NCBI RefSeq assembly: GCF_043641665.1
Contig: NC_092200.1
Span: 17,369,694 to 17,433,693 of the forward strand
Source: Enoplosus armatus
Lineage: Eukaryota > Chordata > Actinopteri > Centrarchiformes > Enoplosidae
Length of the DNA stretch: 64,000 nt
Direction of reading: 5' to 3'
This document shows positions 1 through 13,020 of the stretch, one piece after another. Every line of letters begins with the position of its first letter. Position 1 is the first letter of the stretch. A program made the translations under genes and the position numbers. The notes under the pieces are model-generated. The model did no database searches. It had not been told where the DNA came from and was given only the letters and a program-made list of their open reading frames with translations.

Positions 1-514
1 CACTCAGGCCGCACAGACCAAACAAAAGTCATTAACAAGCTTTCCGTCAATTTTGACAGAAACCAAAACATTTTCCTGCGTGCGCTCTCCAGTTTCATTC
101 AGACAGTAATTTAACAATCATTTTGGACAGAGCGGTGTGTGCACATGGCCTGTTGCTGTGCAGAGGAACACAGGCCCACTGTTGACGTGCATACTGCACA
201 TGTCACATATCATTTAACCTCGTATCATTCATGCTACCTTTACAGGGAGTATGTCTTGAACTGTGCTTAAAGAGGGAGTTTATGGATCTAGTATTGCACC
301 ACCAATATAAAAGGAGGTGGCAAGATGGCAGATTTGAAGAATGGTCAAAACAGAAGCAGCAGATGCTGAGTTATCTTGGCTTTCATGGGTCAAGCTCCAA
401 AACGGTTGCTGACTTTCCATCTAGCGCCATCATCAGGTCAAAATGTGTCCAACACTCTGGTTTGTGACCGAATACATGCAAAAACAATAGCATTCTCATC
501 AGCCTCAAATGTAC

Positions 515-675
515 ATGTGCTAACACGCTAAACTAAGATGGTGAACATGATAAGCAACACACCTGCTACTCATCAGCATGTTAGCATTGAAACTGTGAGC
601 ATGTTAGCGTGCTGATGTTTTAGCATTTGGCTCACAGCACAGCATCACAGAGCCACTAGCATGGCTGCAGACTCT
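515..675 (+). repeat. Dispersed fish repeat (GTTAGCATG-rich), copy 1
   Basis: Contains repeated CATGTTAGC/TAGCATT words (CTAAACTAAGATGGTGAACA, CAGCATGTTAGCATTG, AGCATGTTAGCGTGCTGA) that I recognise as a common teleost interspersed repeat. The class is not established here. Confidence 0.6.
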
Positions 676-2225
676 CCCGCGACCCGATCCGGACCCGGAG
701 CACTATGGAGCAGTTTTTTCATGAGTGGCTCCCTGTTTTGTTCATGCACATGCGCGAGGACATGCACACGCATACGTTTGTGCACTTGTGTGACAAGATA
801 AGACATTCCTGCCAGTGGTTTCACACTATTCCACTGATCAACAGGTGGCGATAATGCGCCACTGAATGTGGAAATGAGCCAACAATGGCAGGAAAGAAGG
901 AGACTGTTTGCAAGTAAACATCAATGTAAACAATGCATGATTTAAAATCAGCTCTGCAAACCTTTTTTTTGAAGAAGAAGAAGGAAAGGCATTCAGCACG
1001 TTTGTTAGACCTCGAGGATACTCAGCATACCTTTAGTGTGTTCTCCACAGGGTGCCTTTAATCAGTCATTTGGACTCAGGTAAAGGGCCAGGTCTCAGTT
1101 TTACATTAAGACCTCTATAATATAAATAAACACATAACATCAGAAACACTTTTTTAACCTTTAAATTTGGTTATTAAAGAATTGTTAATTTTCTTAATAA
1201 ATGATCTGAAACATCTTCAACCAAAAAATGCGCCGATATCAGTGATAAACTAAAAACATCGACCCAGTCAATATATGACTCGGGTGCTACCACTCCACCT
1301 TTAAAAACCTTTTTTTTTTTTTTAAAGAAAAATAGATGAGTAACTGCTCCCTTGAAACCAAGTAACAAACTCAAAATAGAAGTGATGTCAAGAGACAATG
1401 GGTGCCCTCTTTTGCAAAAAAATGGACTGTTCTGTATCAGATTGAAAAGCCTTATGCAATGCACACCATATGCTGAGGGAGAAGTCCAACACAGGCCTGG
1501 AATAGCACCAGACAGCAGAGGCACTTTCTACAGTAAATGTTTAATTGAACTCAACATCAAGTGTTCTGCTGGCAGACTGCAGTCACATAGTATCTGCTCG
1601 TTTCAGACGGGCAAACTTCTGCGAGGACCTTATTAAATGTTACCTGGAATTCAATTTAACAGATTCAACAGAACAAAGCTGGCAATGCCTGCCAGGCGTC
1701 TGATGGAAAGTTCTCAAACTGTAAATGGACAGTCGGAGGAAAAGGACACCAGGAAATGAATTGCTACGGAACATGAAATCCATCTGTTGGCAAAGCAGAC
1801 ACCCCCTGTTCTATATTAATCTACGAGCGGGCACAGTGCAAAGACACATTTCACCTTCAAGACACTTTTAGGCTAACAAAGTCCACATATTTTCATGTCC
1901 ATCATGCCTCATTTCAGGTCCCTTATCTGTGGTGTCACCTTGTATCCAGGGCTGCACACAAACACCTCGTCATCATCCTCCCCGGCTTTCCTGTAACCTC
2001 TGAACGTACTGAATGCGCGACGCATGGCGATGCAAGGCGGCCATCAAGCGCGACGGGACGAACGCTGACCCCCTGTGGCTTTTCCTCCCTCCAACACACA
2101 CACAAACTCCCTTTTTTTTTTTCCTCTCTGTCCTTTTGGCTGTGCAGCGGCCCAGTTGAAGGCAGGGAGGGAATTTGAGACCGACTGTGACAGACGCGAA
2201 GGGGAACAGGATCTTTCTACCTCGC

Positions 2226-2228
<3 letters not shown>

Positions 2229-2257
<29 letters not shown>
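2229..2257. repeat. AC microsatellite
   Basis: About 14 uninterrupted AC units. Confidence 0.97.
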
Positions 2258-2924
2258 GCATGGCACACAAACCCATCTGACACAACAGGAAATGACACCG
2301 AAAAAGTCAGAGCTTCCTTTACCAGAGTGTGTTTCTAGTTTTTAGCTTTTAGTCAAAGTGGCCACTGACAAGACGCGTTGACAGACAAAATCGGCAGTTC
2401 GATCAGACTGTTTCACCAGAGGCCGGGCGCTATATTTAACCTGGCTGCTACACTCCACACACACCGGAGCAGAGAGACCCGAGACTGTCGGGGAAAAAAC
2501 GATGCCACTGGTCACTACTGGGCAATCACTTTGTCCTGCTCTCATCTTTCACCTGAACAAATGAGGGCTAAGGAGATGATCGACTGAGCAGCAGCGTATA
2601 AGCAAAGTTGTAGCCTGGTTTGAGGGGCAGAAAAAAATGAAATGAAATAGCAAAAGGAAGGAAGACAGAAAAAGGATGTAGCAGAAAGTGAGAGAGCATT
2701 GACACTTTGTGAACTTTACCTGCATCAAGGCTGAGGTTAAGAAGGTATGATGAGGTATATAAAGAAGGAGCATACTAGTGTCGGGTTTTTAGCACTTTGC
2801 AGTGTGTGTTGTAATGTCATCAAGATCTTTCAATGTCAATTTTAAACAGTAAACTTCACTCACTAAGCACCATCACTAAACAACAAAAACATATCAAAAA
2901 TAAGAAAAGTAATCCTATAAAACC

Positions 2925-3285
2925 TAAAGCTGCACTGATCAACATTTTAAGATTGACGATGGATCAGAGAACTCTGAGCGATGTGAGAGGGATTGTTTGT
3001 AATGACAAACCCTCAGAATTATCACTGGACTTTGCGGTTTTACAGCCCGCGACTTTACCGTTTCGATTCAGAGCCGCATATTTCCCCCAGGAGTTGGTGG
3101 AGAACCATATGTAATAATAGAAGAGAGAATATTGCCCAGAAACGCAACTTCAAATGAATTCTAACGTTGCTCCTTTCTGCTGTAAGTGTAAATAACAACT
3201 TCATGGAGGTAATAATACGTATGCACATGTGTTGTGTTTACAGCTTGTTGCGCTTCCCCCTTGTGGCCAAAAGAAATCAATCATC
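2925..3285 (+). mobile_element. Dispersed element family A, copy 1 (non-autonomous, class unknown)
   Basis: Begins AAAGCTGCACTGATCAACAT and contains GAATTATCACTGGACTTTG and GTTTTACAGCC. The same word order appears in reverse complement at about 61370-61905, so these are two copies of one family in opposite orientation. Confidence 0.6.
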
Positions 3286-4619
3286 TATCAATCACTGATG
3301 ACCGTTTGTTTCTGCATATGTGATGCAAGCTACAGGACAGAGTTTTCACATTATGATTTATATCAACAGATTGAATTCAAAATATAAAAAAAAAAGAAGA
3401 AGGTCTCTTCAAATATATGATCCATTCTGCACTGCAATTTCTTGTAACACTGACCAGCAGATACAGGTATATCTGTGATAAGTTAAACACTGGACGATAA
3501 TCGATATTATCAGCTCATGCACTCTCATAACAACAGTCAACAATGTAAAAAAAAAAAAACCTCAACATTTACATATTCATCTCTGTGGTCAGTGGAGATG
3601 AGTCCTTCTCACAATGCACGAGCAGTCATGTCTATGTCTGCCTGATTGTATTCTCATAGGCAGATTCCTGGCTAGTTTGAAGGGAATGAGATGTGGCAGA
3701 GAGCTGGGAGGCAGGGGATTGAGACCCCGGGGTCTCTGACAGGTAATTAAAAATAGAAAAGGACCTGAGGGGAGGGGGGGGGGGGCGGGAGGGATCCCTC
3801 CTACAGCTCGGGGGAGAGAGGCGTCTACGAGGGATGGACGGAGTGGGAGACAGAGGGCAGGAGTGAGGAGAGAGGGAGAGACGTGCTGCTGAATGCAGAA
3901 CGGTCTTCACAGCAGCAGCCTGTCTGCACAGCCCTGATTAATGAGTTTCCGACTACAGGCCGGTACAGTATAGAATCCCCACAAACCGCATTAGAATGCA
4001 TCATGCAGCGTGGAGAGTGTGCATGCACACCCAGCATGGAAATGTGTGATTAATCCAACTCTAATGGAGTATGTGAAGGCAGAGGGGAGCAGACGCACAC
4101 AGCAAAGAACTGATGAGAATTGGCTTACTAATGGAGCCCGGTGAGATTATGCTCTGCTGCATGCTCTGCCTTGCCTTTATCATCAAGTTGGGAATACTAC
4201 TGTGCCGTGCACCCCCCCTCCTCCCGCCCTACTGTGCTCGTACAATCACTAGAAAATGCCTGCGTGTAAAGAAGTGCAGGTCAGGGTGAGGGCAGCAGCG
4301 CTCGTGGGGCTGCAAGTTGCACCCCGACTCCACTAGGTGTCTCTCTCGGGTTGGGGAGGGAGGCCGGGGAGGCAGGGGCGCTGGCGAGTGGGTGGGAGTC
4401 TCCATCAAATGCATCTGGCCATGAGGAGAGTAGCGTGAGGGGGAGGGCTTTCTCTCGGTGCACACATGGCAACCCGCTCTGCAGCATCTCCACGCCGCAC
4501 TTTGAGACATTATTAGTATCTGTGCAGCGGTATGCACAGAGCCACAGTGCGTGCGCCGCAACACGGAAGCAGCCTCCTTCATTCTTTTTGTTATCTTGGG
4601 CAGAGCTGTAATGCGATTC

Positions 4620-5050
4620 AGTCACCTTCCTGCAGCTGATTCAGAATCTGCAGCTTATTCACAATTCTGCTGCTGCCAGGATCCAGTGAGATTCGTCTAG
4701 TGTTTTCACGGAGTAGAAAATCATAATGCTTGTGCTCTATATAAATCACTGAATGGCTTAGCCGCAATATATCACTGACCTGCTGGTGCAACGAACTGCC
4801 AAAACTCCGAAGGGTTCAGTGTGCTTGAAAAGAGCTAAGTCACACAACATGTCATCCAACCACATCTAAAGTTCTAAATGGGCACGATTGAAGGTCAAAG
4901 CCTCCTGCTGCCTCCCCAGATCTCTCTCCAACAACTCCATGTCTTTTTGCATGTCTTTGTACTCTCTATGCCATGAATGGTACAAGCAGAAATTACAACA
5001 ACAGCGCACACTTTCGGAACATTCTCCCCTTAAAGACACTCTCGGCGTTG
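4620..5050 (+). mobile_element. Decayed LINE (L2-like) reverse transcriptase C-terminal fragment
   Basis: CTGCAGCTGATTCAGAATCT and then ATTCTGCTGCTGCCAGGATC, followed by TATATAAATCACTGAATGGC, translate in pieces to LQLIQN, NSAAARI and YKSLNGLA. These are the familiar C-terminal words of fish L2-clade non-LTR retrotransposons. It is broken by stops and frameshifts, and so inactive. Confidence 0.6.
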
Positions 5051-5254
5051 CACATGAGAAGTAACAGAAGCAGCTGTGAGGCCCCCCCCTGCCCTATTCT
5101 GATGTCAGATTCCAGTGTCTGTTTCAGACACTGTTAGACAATCCAACAAGCACTTGACTGGCGCTTTTAGTTCCTCAGGAACTGGCTTGTTTCTACAGGA
5201 CGGTACCTTTAATAGATAGGTCATAGATAGGTGAAGATCTGTTGGCTGGCAGGT

Positions 5255-5405
5255 ACATCTATCAGAATTAAAAACTACTGCTGCTGTGGTGCTTATGAAT
5301 TGTTTATTGTTATATTGAGAGGTGTTTCTACTATTTTGTCCACCCCATTTGCAGTATATCAATGAGGGTAGATTATTGGGTGTACCTAATAAACTTGCAA
5401 CAGCA
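5255..5405 (+). repeat. Dispersed fish repeat (GGGTGTACCTAATAAAC)
   Basis: Contains TATTGAGAGGTGTTTCTACT, TTTGTCCACCCC and TTGGGTGTACCTAATAAAC, wording I know from many fish introns. Class uncertain. Confidence 0.5.
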
Positions 5406-6090
5406 GCAGTATGTGTATATGTCTACGTGTATTTGCATTTCTTTGACAGCCCCTCTGATCGATATTTGTCTTTGATTCATATTGTTTTGAATTCCTTTTT
5501 AAGCTAAACTGTTTGTACAGGACTTTGAAACTGCCTCAGCGTGAGTTCAGCTAAATAAATAGCATGTGGACACACACAGATCTAGCCTTCATGTTTAAAG
5601 AATGCAGAAGCAAATAAATAAATAACTAACGGTAACATTATCACAACAAAAATAATTATTCTGTGTTCGATTTAAGAGGTCCTGCTATCTTCCGTCACAG
5701 ATGGCGGCTGCATCAATGTCACACCTCAGCGCATGTGTGCATTTCCCCTAACTGCGTTACGTAATGCGATTGTGTAATTGAATTAGATGAAAGCAGGTTA
5801 AAGGAAGTGTGGTGGGGTTGGCGAGGAGAGGTGGCATGGTGACTGCCGGAGCTGCATCCGTGACCATGGCGACGCCCGGCCAATCAGGCAGTCACGCAGA
5901 GGAGTGTTTGAAGATGGGCCGCGGGGTTAGAGGAAAGAGGGGGGGGGGGGCAGAACACCTCTGAGCCAATGCATCAACCCACTCCTCTCCCTCTGTTCTT
6001 TTGTCCTCAGTCCTCTCATCTTTCTCCGCTGACCTCTTCCCCACCTCCTTCATCTCTCACTTCTGTTTCCCCTCTCTACCCCTCCTTTCT

Positions 6091-6093
<3 letters not shown>

Positions 6094-6157
<64 letters not shown>

Positions 6158-6168
6158 CACGCACACAC
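6094..6168. repeat. CA microsatellite with CG interruptions
   Basis: About 37 dinucleotide units, broken by G substitutions near 6123, 6151 and 6161. Confidence 0.97.
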
Positions 6169-6279
6169 TCCCTGCCCCTTTTTCTCCGCTGCATCCTCAG
6201 ATAATCATGCACCAAACCTCTTTGTCCATTCCTTCCCTTTCTCTCCTGACCCCTCCCAGGCTGAGCCAACGCCCGACTG

Positions 6280-6299
6280 CCCCCCCCCCCCCCCCCCCC
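6280..6299. repeat. Poly-C run
   Basis: About 20 C on plus; spurious proline-rich ORFs cross it. Confidence 0.95.
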
Positions 6300-6702
6300 G
6301 CCCTCTCTCCCTCTGCTCCAGGATGTATGATGCTGATGATGATGGTGGTGTCCATATGACCACATTAACCTACATTTCCACCTCGCTGGGTGTCAGACCA
6401 CATTCGCCCGCTCCCCCATCAACCCCATTTATGATGGGGGAGCCCCACAAGCCAACCCCCCCACCCCCCCCCTTCACAAGCAGAGACTAACACAGAAATA
6501 TATAACATGAACACAGATGCTTACAATCACACACACTGCTCCTCACTTCCCTTAGCAACCAGTTCCAGCCTTGTGCCTGAGTTCAGGAAGGCATCGTGTT
6601 TAAAAAGACCTGATGTTCAGCTTGGGGAAAAAAAAAAGTAGAGAGTGCTGGTAGAAAAAAATGTGAATGGAATACTTATATTGACTTGACTCACAAATGC
6701 AA

Positions 6703-6710
<8 letters not shown>

Positions 6711-6750
<40 letters not shown>
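6711..6750. repeat. CA microsatellite
   Basis: 20 uninterrupted CA units. Confidence 0.97.
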
Positions 6751-6753
<3 letters not shown>

Positions 6754-7979
6754 CAGCAAAACATGACCAGGGTTTGCGAGCGAAAGCACAAAAAATAGAA
6801 AATCCAGAGAAACCTTGAGACCAAAATGAGTCAGCATCTTTTCACTCGTCAGGATGACGGCAGCTACTTTCATTTCACGGATCAGAGGAGTCGGCGAGGG
6901 CTCACAACCTGACAAGAGACGAGAGCGATTAACCTTTTGGTCCTGAGCTGATAGCGCTCTGCTAAAATGTCAGTTTGTGTCTGTGGAAATACACCCTTCT
7001 TCTGATAAACCTCCGGTAGCTCGATGGAGAATAGCTGGTCTAATAGACACTGCTGCTGCTTGGATACTGCAGACAAAGAAGCTTCAAGGCTGCAGGAAAG
7101 GGCACTTTACCAGTTTAGAGCACAGAATGGTTTAATCTTGTAGGAAACAAGCTGCAATTGACAGCTGATCTAGAGTTTGTGTGTCAAAATGGTCTGTTTT
7201 TACATAATTACAGACACTTTTACAAACTCAGAGGATTGTTCAAACAACATCTCTGCTGTTGCTCCGTGTCTTCTGTGCGAGCAACAGAAGGGGTTTACTG
7301 TGCCTCTCCAATCAGATTTTCCTCTTGAAATGTTAATGAGCAGAAGACGGGGGAGGCTGCAGGCTCACCCCTCATGTGCAGTCTCGTGTGCATATGGGGA
7401 GACGCTGCCATTGGCCAAGAACCAGTCTGCTGCACCGAGCCACAGATTCTGCTGTCTGAGTGTGCCAGTGAGTGAGCTTAACTAGAGTGAGGGAATCAAA
7501 CAATTCATATCTGGGACAACTCGTGCATGGTTATTTCATAGGCATCCAGTGGATCACAGGGTTTGGCTTCTATTTGGGGCTAAACTTGAGTCTGAGCGTG
7601 AAAGCAAACACAGACGAGCCAGAATTAGCCAGACATCTCCTTTTCAGTCCAGTTCCTCACTTTAAAAGCATATGGAGGCATTCCTGGGGTGTTTAAGAAT
7701 GTGGGTGTGTATCTCAAATATCACCAGGTCTGTGCAGTAGGGGAGCATATAACTGCTGGAGTTTGTGTGTGTGTGTGTGTGAACACAGAATTGGAGACCA
7801 TGTTTTTGCATATGCTGCTTACTGTCAGTGTGCATGGTATGATTTGTGTAACAACCTGCTTGAGGCAGCGCTGCCCGCGCCCCTGCAGCACCTGCGCATG
7901 CTTTGTCTCAGTGTCCCCTGGTGTGGTTTTCTTTCCTTTCTCACTATATTCAGATTAGTTCAGCCTCGGCACACAGCTT

Positions 7980-8390
7980 CTAACGGCCTGGTCACACCGC
8001 AAAGCGGTACAGCGAAATAAATCCGCGCATCTGCAAAGTATTTGGTTTTTGAAGCTTGGTGACGTAGTGACTATACTCGCAGGGCATGCTGTCGCTGGCG
8101 AGCTAATCGCTAGCACGCTTAGGCTAGCACTAGTCAGTCACAATAGCTCTCGGGGCTTCTCTCCATTCTCTCTCTACTGTTCCGTTCCCCTGGTATTTTG
8201 TTCACCGTTGTACACCGTTTTGTTCAATAAAAAGCTACTCGCTAACAAGCCTCCTAATGATCAGTCAGCTTGGCCTGGGTACGAACGGGGCTGTAAGTTC
8301 ACACAGTTTATTCAGAAGACATACTTGTACCGTCGACTCATGTCTCATTACTGTCTCTAAACCTTTGTTAAACCTTGTGGCCGACTCCGA
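7980..8390 (+). repeat. Probable dispersed repeat (GGCCTGGTCACACCGC)
   Basis: Starts with ACGGCCTGGTCACACCGC, a phrase common at fish repeat ends, and contains CGCTAGCACGCTTAGGCTAG. Class and limits are unsure. Confidence 0.3.
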
Positions 8391-8886
8391 CAGACGAGGT
8401 TAAATAAAAGCAGGTGGTGTAACACAGCTAATAAGCCACAACAGTTTCCTCCAGTTTGCACTCTCCAGCTCTTCATCCCTTCAAAAGGTCAGCACTGTCA
8501 AGACGGATTGCTATTGGTCTGCTGTGCAAATATGTAGGTCAAACTTCATGAAAGTTGAATTTGATGTGAAAAATTTCCAAAAAAAATGTACTTCCCCCCC
8601 CCCCCACCGCGAGCGATTCCACTAATCGCAGTGATTCCATTGGAATGAACTGAATTTGCCGCGACATTTCACCATTTTCAAAGCTGGTATGAGCAGGACT
8701 TTCCTCTGAGAAACACTCGGGAGAAAAGCAGTGTGTGGGTGAGAGAGGGAGAAAGAGACAAAGAGACTGCATGTGCACATGTGCATGCAGAGACTCCTAC
8801 GTTTCCCTCCTCTGGTCAAAGGCCACAGATCCACACAGCAGGAATGACTCCCAGACCCCCAGCAGTCGGCTCCCAGACCCCCCAGA

Positions 8887-8911
8887 CCCCCCCCCCCCCC
8901 CCCCCCCCCCC
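8887..8911. repeat. Poly-C run
   Basis: 25 consecutive C. Confidence 0.95.
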
Positions 8912-9654
8912 GATCGAAGCGGGAGACAGGCAGCCAGGCTAGTGGGACAGGACGACAGAGCGGCACTGCAATATGTTACCCGCACAACTATCCAATAAAA
9001 AGAAAGAACAGGATGTGATGGAATTGTGCGTGCACCCCTGAGAGAGAAGCCCAGAACAGGAAGGAGCCTCATAAATGAATTCTGGCTGCAGAAGTCAAAC
9101 GACCTGCCAGCACCCTGACAGCATCAATTTGTTCTGTTTAGTCACAGACAGGTTTGGGGAGGGGGGGGGGGGGTATCAATGACGCGCCGAAGGAAAATTC
9201 AATTTCTTTAATGGAGCTGGCATTGCCAAATCTCTCTCTTATTACTCATTTCGAGTGGTCTTCGCTGTACAAAGACTCTCTGTGTTCAAATTCACTGCCA
9301 TCGGGTTTTCACCCACTGCGGGGCCAAAACAAACAGAGGGTCCGTTCTGTGCTGACACCTCTAAACATTACACATTACATTCTGACACTTGGGACTGTGA
9401 AAACCTGGTTAATTACCAATGCAGACTGTTTTCTGGTCAGTTATTCTGACATAACTACAGCGATATCATCTTCATGACATGAAAAGAGCGACACCCTGGC
9501 TACATATGCGACATTTACAGCCGGTGCCAGATCCATCCACCCGTGGCTCAGGCTATTAACAGAACAGCAGACCGTGCCGCTGTATTTTAAGAACAATTTT
9601 GCTTCTAGAATTATTATTTCTCTCTATTTCTTGGTGGCAGGGAGCACGGAGCTG

Positions 9655-9785
9655 AAAGCAGAGACTTAACAACAGCATTCCTCTGTGGCTGACAGCTGAC
9701 AGCTAAGCCCCCAGTTAATGACTAATCCTGCCCTCATGCCTTCAGCATGATTGGTTCAAGCTAATTACACCGGCTCACTTCCCTG
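9655..9785. promoter_or_regulatory. Candidate conserved noncoding element
   Basis: Unique, non-repetitive sequence holding GCTGACAGCTGACAGCT (two TGACAG Meis-type sites), TTAATGACTAATCC and GCTAATTAC (homeodomain-type sites). Conservation cannot be tested here. Confidence 0.25.
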
Positions 9786-9849
9786 GGTGCTGAATGGCTG
9801 GTCGGACGGGGTGGGGCGGAGGTAGAAGCAGTGTGGACCGGTGCAGGGC

Positions 9850-9872
9850 GGGGGGGGGGGGGGGGGGGGGGG
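9850..9872. repeat. Poly-G run
   Basis: 23 consecutive G. Confidence 0.95.
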
Positions 9873-9884
9873 CCTTCAAGGTGC

Positions 9885-10025
9885 TGCTAAAATGATCAGT
9901 CGATTGATCTTTCATCAGAAAATTAATTTGCAACTAATCCGGTTAAAGCCGAAAAGGCAAATATTTGATGTCTCCAGCTCCTCAAATGTGAGGACTTGCT
10001 GTTTTTCCTTGTTCTGCATTAGTAA
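9885..10025. mobile_element. Copy of the hAT-type GCTGCAAC family (fragment)
   Basis: Words GATCAGTCGATTGATC, AATTAATTTGCAACTAATC and ATATTTGATGTCTCCAGCTC match the inner sequence of the 11491-11761 element in part. It lies next to a G23 run at 9850-9872. Confidence 0.45.
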
Positions 10026-11179
10026 AGTGAATATTTGTGTGTGTGTGTGTGTGGGGGGGGGGGGGGGCAGACTTGGAAACTGGGTTGGGTTGGATCCAAA
10101 TTATATGCAGTCTTATTTGGCTGTGTAGGGTCCCGCTCTATTGCTGCTGGCTGGGGGCCTATGTGTCATAATGGCCAATCCCCAAATGGATTTAAGCGGA
10201 CTCACTATCAGCTCTGATTACCTGTCAAAATTTCCCCGCTGGTGTATTGGGGTTAGGATAGCAAATATCGGGTTTGTTAATGAATGTAACCGTAGGCCTA
10301 TGCACAGATGGTGTGTGGGTTTTTACTCGTCTGTGTTTATGATTAGATTAGCTAAACTAGGCATTTTATTAATATAAACATGATTCGACATCTACTACTG
10401 TGTGTACAAATATGTGCCCGACGCCCCCCTTGTACACTTCAGCTCCGCTGCTGGATAGCATCCTAGGGGTTGCTGGTTACTAATTTGGTGTGAAAGGCCC
10501 ATTAGTTCCCCAGATCAGTTCTCCAAACTGGACTGGAAAACACTGGCATAGCAACAGTGGGGACAGGTCTCCATACACACAGAAAAACTAGCCTCAGTCC
10601 TGCCAACAGACACTTTAAATCTTTTTTAGTTTTTAGCTCAAGACCAAATGTTTTTAGTATAACCTTATTTCACACTGGATACAACACAGCGCCTCACTGA
10701 ATACATTACCAGGCAGCACAAACTGCATAATAAAAGCACATTATCACTTTGTGACAGCTCATTATACTTTGGAACCGGCTCATAGACAAAGCTCCAGCAG
10801 CTCTCCCTCTCTGTCTTTAGCAGTGGTCTGGAAGGCAGCTGGCTGTGGTTTATAGTAGGTTATTAATATTCCCTCAAATCTCCCTCCTAATCTGCTCTGT
10901 TTATGTGGAAACAGATAGAGATTCTCGGAGGGTTTCCGAGAGCTGAAGGGGGCCAAGAGCAAAAGGCTTGGTGAGTCCTGATTTTCTTTTGCTCCACCAC
11001 GGAAACTCTCAATCTCCTTTTAAATGGGATGATAGGATGTAAAGTAATCATTAGAGCAAACTATTCAAAATAAGGGACTTTTATAGAACCTTTAATCAAC
11101 TTTGAATGCAGCGAAGATTGTTCCATCTTTGAATTATACGTGAACGATAAAGGAAGGATCAGGGTTAGACACTACATAA

Positions 11180-11482
11180 TACAATAAATGGTGATGGTTG
11201 ATCGAGTCATTCCAAAAACCATGTGCATGCTGCTGCAACAGCATCCACTCTTCTGCTTTTATCGGCTTTCCGCCAGATTTTGCAACCTGGCTGCAGGGAT
11301 TTGCTTTCATTCAGCTACAAGAGTATTACTGAGGTCCGACACTGATGCTGGGCAACGAGGCTTGGTTCGCAGTCTGCGTTCCAGTTCGTCCCAAAGGTGC
11401 TGGACGTGGTGCACGCCGGTTCTTCCACACCAAACTGGGACAACCATTTCTTTATGGGCCTGGCTTTGTACGCCGGGGCATT
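11180..11482 (+). mobile_element. Host repeat, left part, interrupted by a nested insertion
   Basis: Contains TTCGTCCCAAAGGTGCTGGA, TTCTTCCACACCAAACTGGG and CCATTTCTTTATGGGCCTGG, an old fish DNA-transposon-derived repeat. The sequence resumes at 11770 after a 271-bp insertion. Confidence 0.65.
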
Positions 11483-11490
11483 GTCATGTT

Positions 11491-11761
11491 TATGCTGCAA
11501 CAATTAGTTGATTAATTTATTACGCAATCAATAGATGGATGGTTTTGAGTCATTTTAAGAACAAATGTCACATGTCTCTGGTTCCAGCTTCTCCAAAATC
11601 AATGTTGGCTACTTTCCTTAGTCTTCTACATTTGAATATCTTAGGACTGTTAGTCGGACGAAACAAGACATTTGAAGACACCCCCTTTATCTCTGGGAAA
11701 CTGTGATGACGTTGATTAATCTAGAAAATAATGGATAACGGAGTTAATAGTTCCAGCCATA
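11491..11761. mobile_element. Nested hAT-type non-autonomous element with 8-bp target duplication
   Basis: The element starts TATGCTGCAAC and ends GTTCCAGCCATA, an imperfect terminal inverted repeat. It is flanked on both sides by GTCATGTT (11483-11490 and 11762-11769). Removing the element and one copy restores the host repeat wording GGCATTGTCATGTTGAAACA. 8-bp duplications are typical of hAT transposases. No transposase ORF is present. Confidence 0.8.
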
Positions 11762-11769
11762 GTCATGTT

Positions 11770-11870
11770 GAAACAGGCAAAGGCCCAAACTGGAAGACTA
11801 CCGTCTCAAATATCATGGCAAGAGTTCCCCTCTTATTGTCCACATACTTTTGGCCACACAGTGTATATGT
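11770..11870 (+). mobile_element. Host repeat, right part
   Basis: Continues with AAACAGGCAAAGGCCC and ends near CACATACTTTTGGCCACACA, the usual terminal wording of this fish repeat. Confidence 0.6.
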
Positions 11871-12169
11871 GCTTATGCATTGGACAATTATTGCCAGTTA
11901 GCTGGTGAATTCTATTCCACATACACAACTCAACTCCATTCTGCGTGTGTTTTCATTTCTAGTGACACTGACGTATGAGTGAGAGCTAACTTCCACTCTG
12001 CAACACAACAACAACAACGCTGGAACATTCACACACACACACACACACACATGCACATATTCTCCTCAAGCTGCCCAGTCAGCCCAGTGTCTGTCGTCTT
12101 GGAACATCAATGACACGTCCATGAGCCTTTGTGGTTTTTAGAGAGGACAATTTAAGCACATCCACATAT

Positions 12170-12310
12170 CACTTTGTGATGGATTAGGCTTCAGAAGAAG
12201 CAGATTAGATGCAGTTGCGTTGGACGGATGAATTAATGACTGCTGTAAACATGTTGCTAATATAATCTAATCTCTTGCAGAGCTACCAGCATGTGTTCAT
12301 GTGTGGCTTT
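12170..12310. promoter_or_regulatory. Candidate conserved noncoding element
   Basis: Unique sequence with ATGAATTAATGACTGCTG, GTAAACATG (forkhead-like) and ATAATCTAATCT (repeated homeodomain/Otx-like) words. Confidence 0.25.
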
Positions 12311-12899
12311 ATCATCTGCAGCCTGAGATCAAATTAGACAAGTTTCTATGAATCCTGAGCAGCTGAGAAGAAAACAACAGGGTATGGCATGCACTTCCAC
12401 TGCCAGCATTATTGTATGGCATGCTGAAGTACAACAAACGCTACATTTCAAGCTGGTATCGGTTTAAAAACTCGAGGACATGAGGATAAAAAGACAAACA
12501 AAACGATGATAAAAAAAAATGAAACAAGGGGTGTTAAGACAACTGATGCCAGGAAAGTGCATGTACACTTCCTTCCTCCATCTTCATCTCTGGATCCAGA
12601 AACGTTCCCGCTGCAGACACATCAGCACATCAAGCTGGTGGCGGTGACTAAAACAGATCAAGTTACTGTCTTCACAGCACAAACGCCGAATATACATCAA
12701 GAGGCAACTGCAGCACAGCGAGGGATATCAACATGTTAGATAACGCCAACATTTCTGCACTGCTGATAACTGTTTCACAGATTACTAAAAGCCTACATAT
12801 CTGCTGACACCACACTGGTTACACGTGTTCCTTTTATAGAACAACACAGACCATGTCAATCAGTTTGGAGACACAGAATTAATACACTCGTTAGTAGAC

Positions 12900-13020
12900 T
12901 TGTTGGTCCACACTGGAGAAATGTCTTGCTACCCTCTGCAGGGAGGTTCAAGTTCACAGTCAGCTGGTAGAGACTCTGTGTCTTGCTTAAGGACACTTTG
13001 GCAGAGTGGGTTATAGTAAT
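12900..13020. repeat. Probable dispersed repeat fragment
   Basis: TTGCTTAAGGACACTTTGGC is a phrase found in many fish interspersed repeats. Only about 120 bp is recognisable. Confidence 0.3.

Noticed and set aside
5969..6490. 173-codon plus-strand ORF rich in His, Thr and Pro
   Set aside because: Driven by a CA microsatellite and a poly-C run; no domain and no conserved wording.
11188..11511. 107-codon ORF resembling a possible gene
   Set aside because: Lies within a dispersed DNA-transposon-derived repeat interrupted by another insertion.
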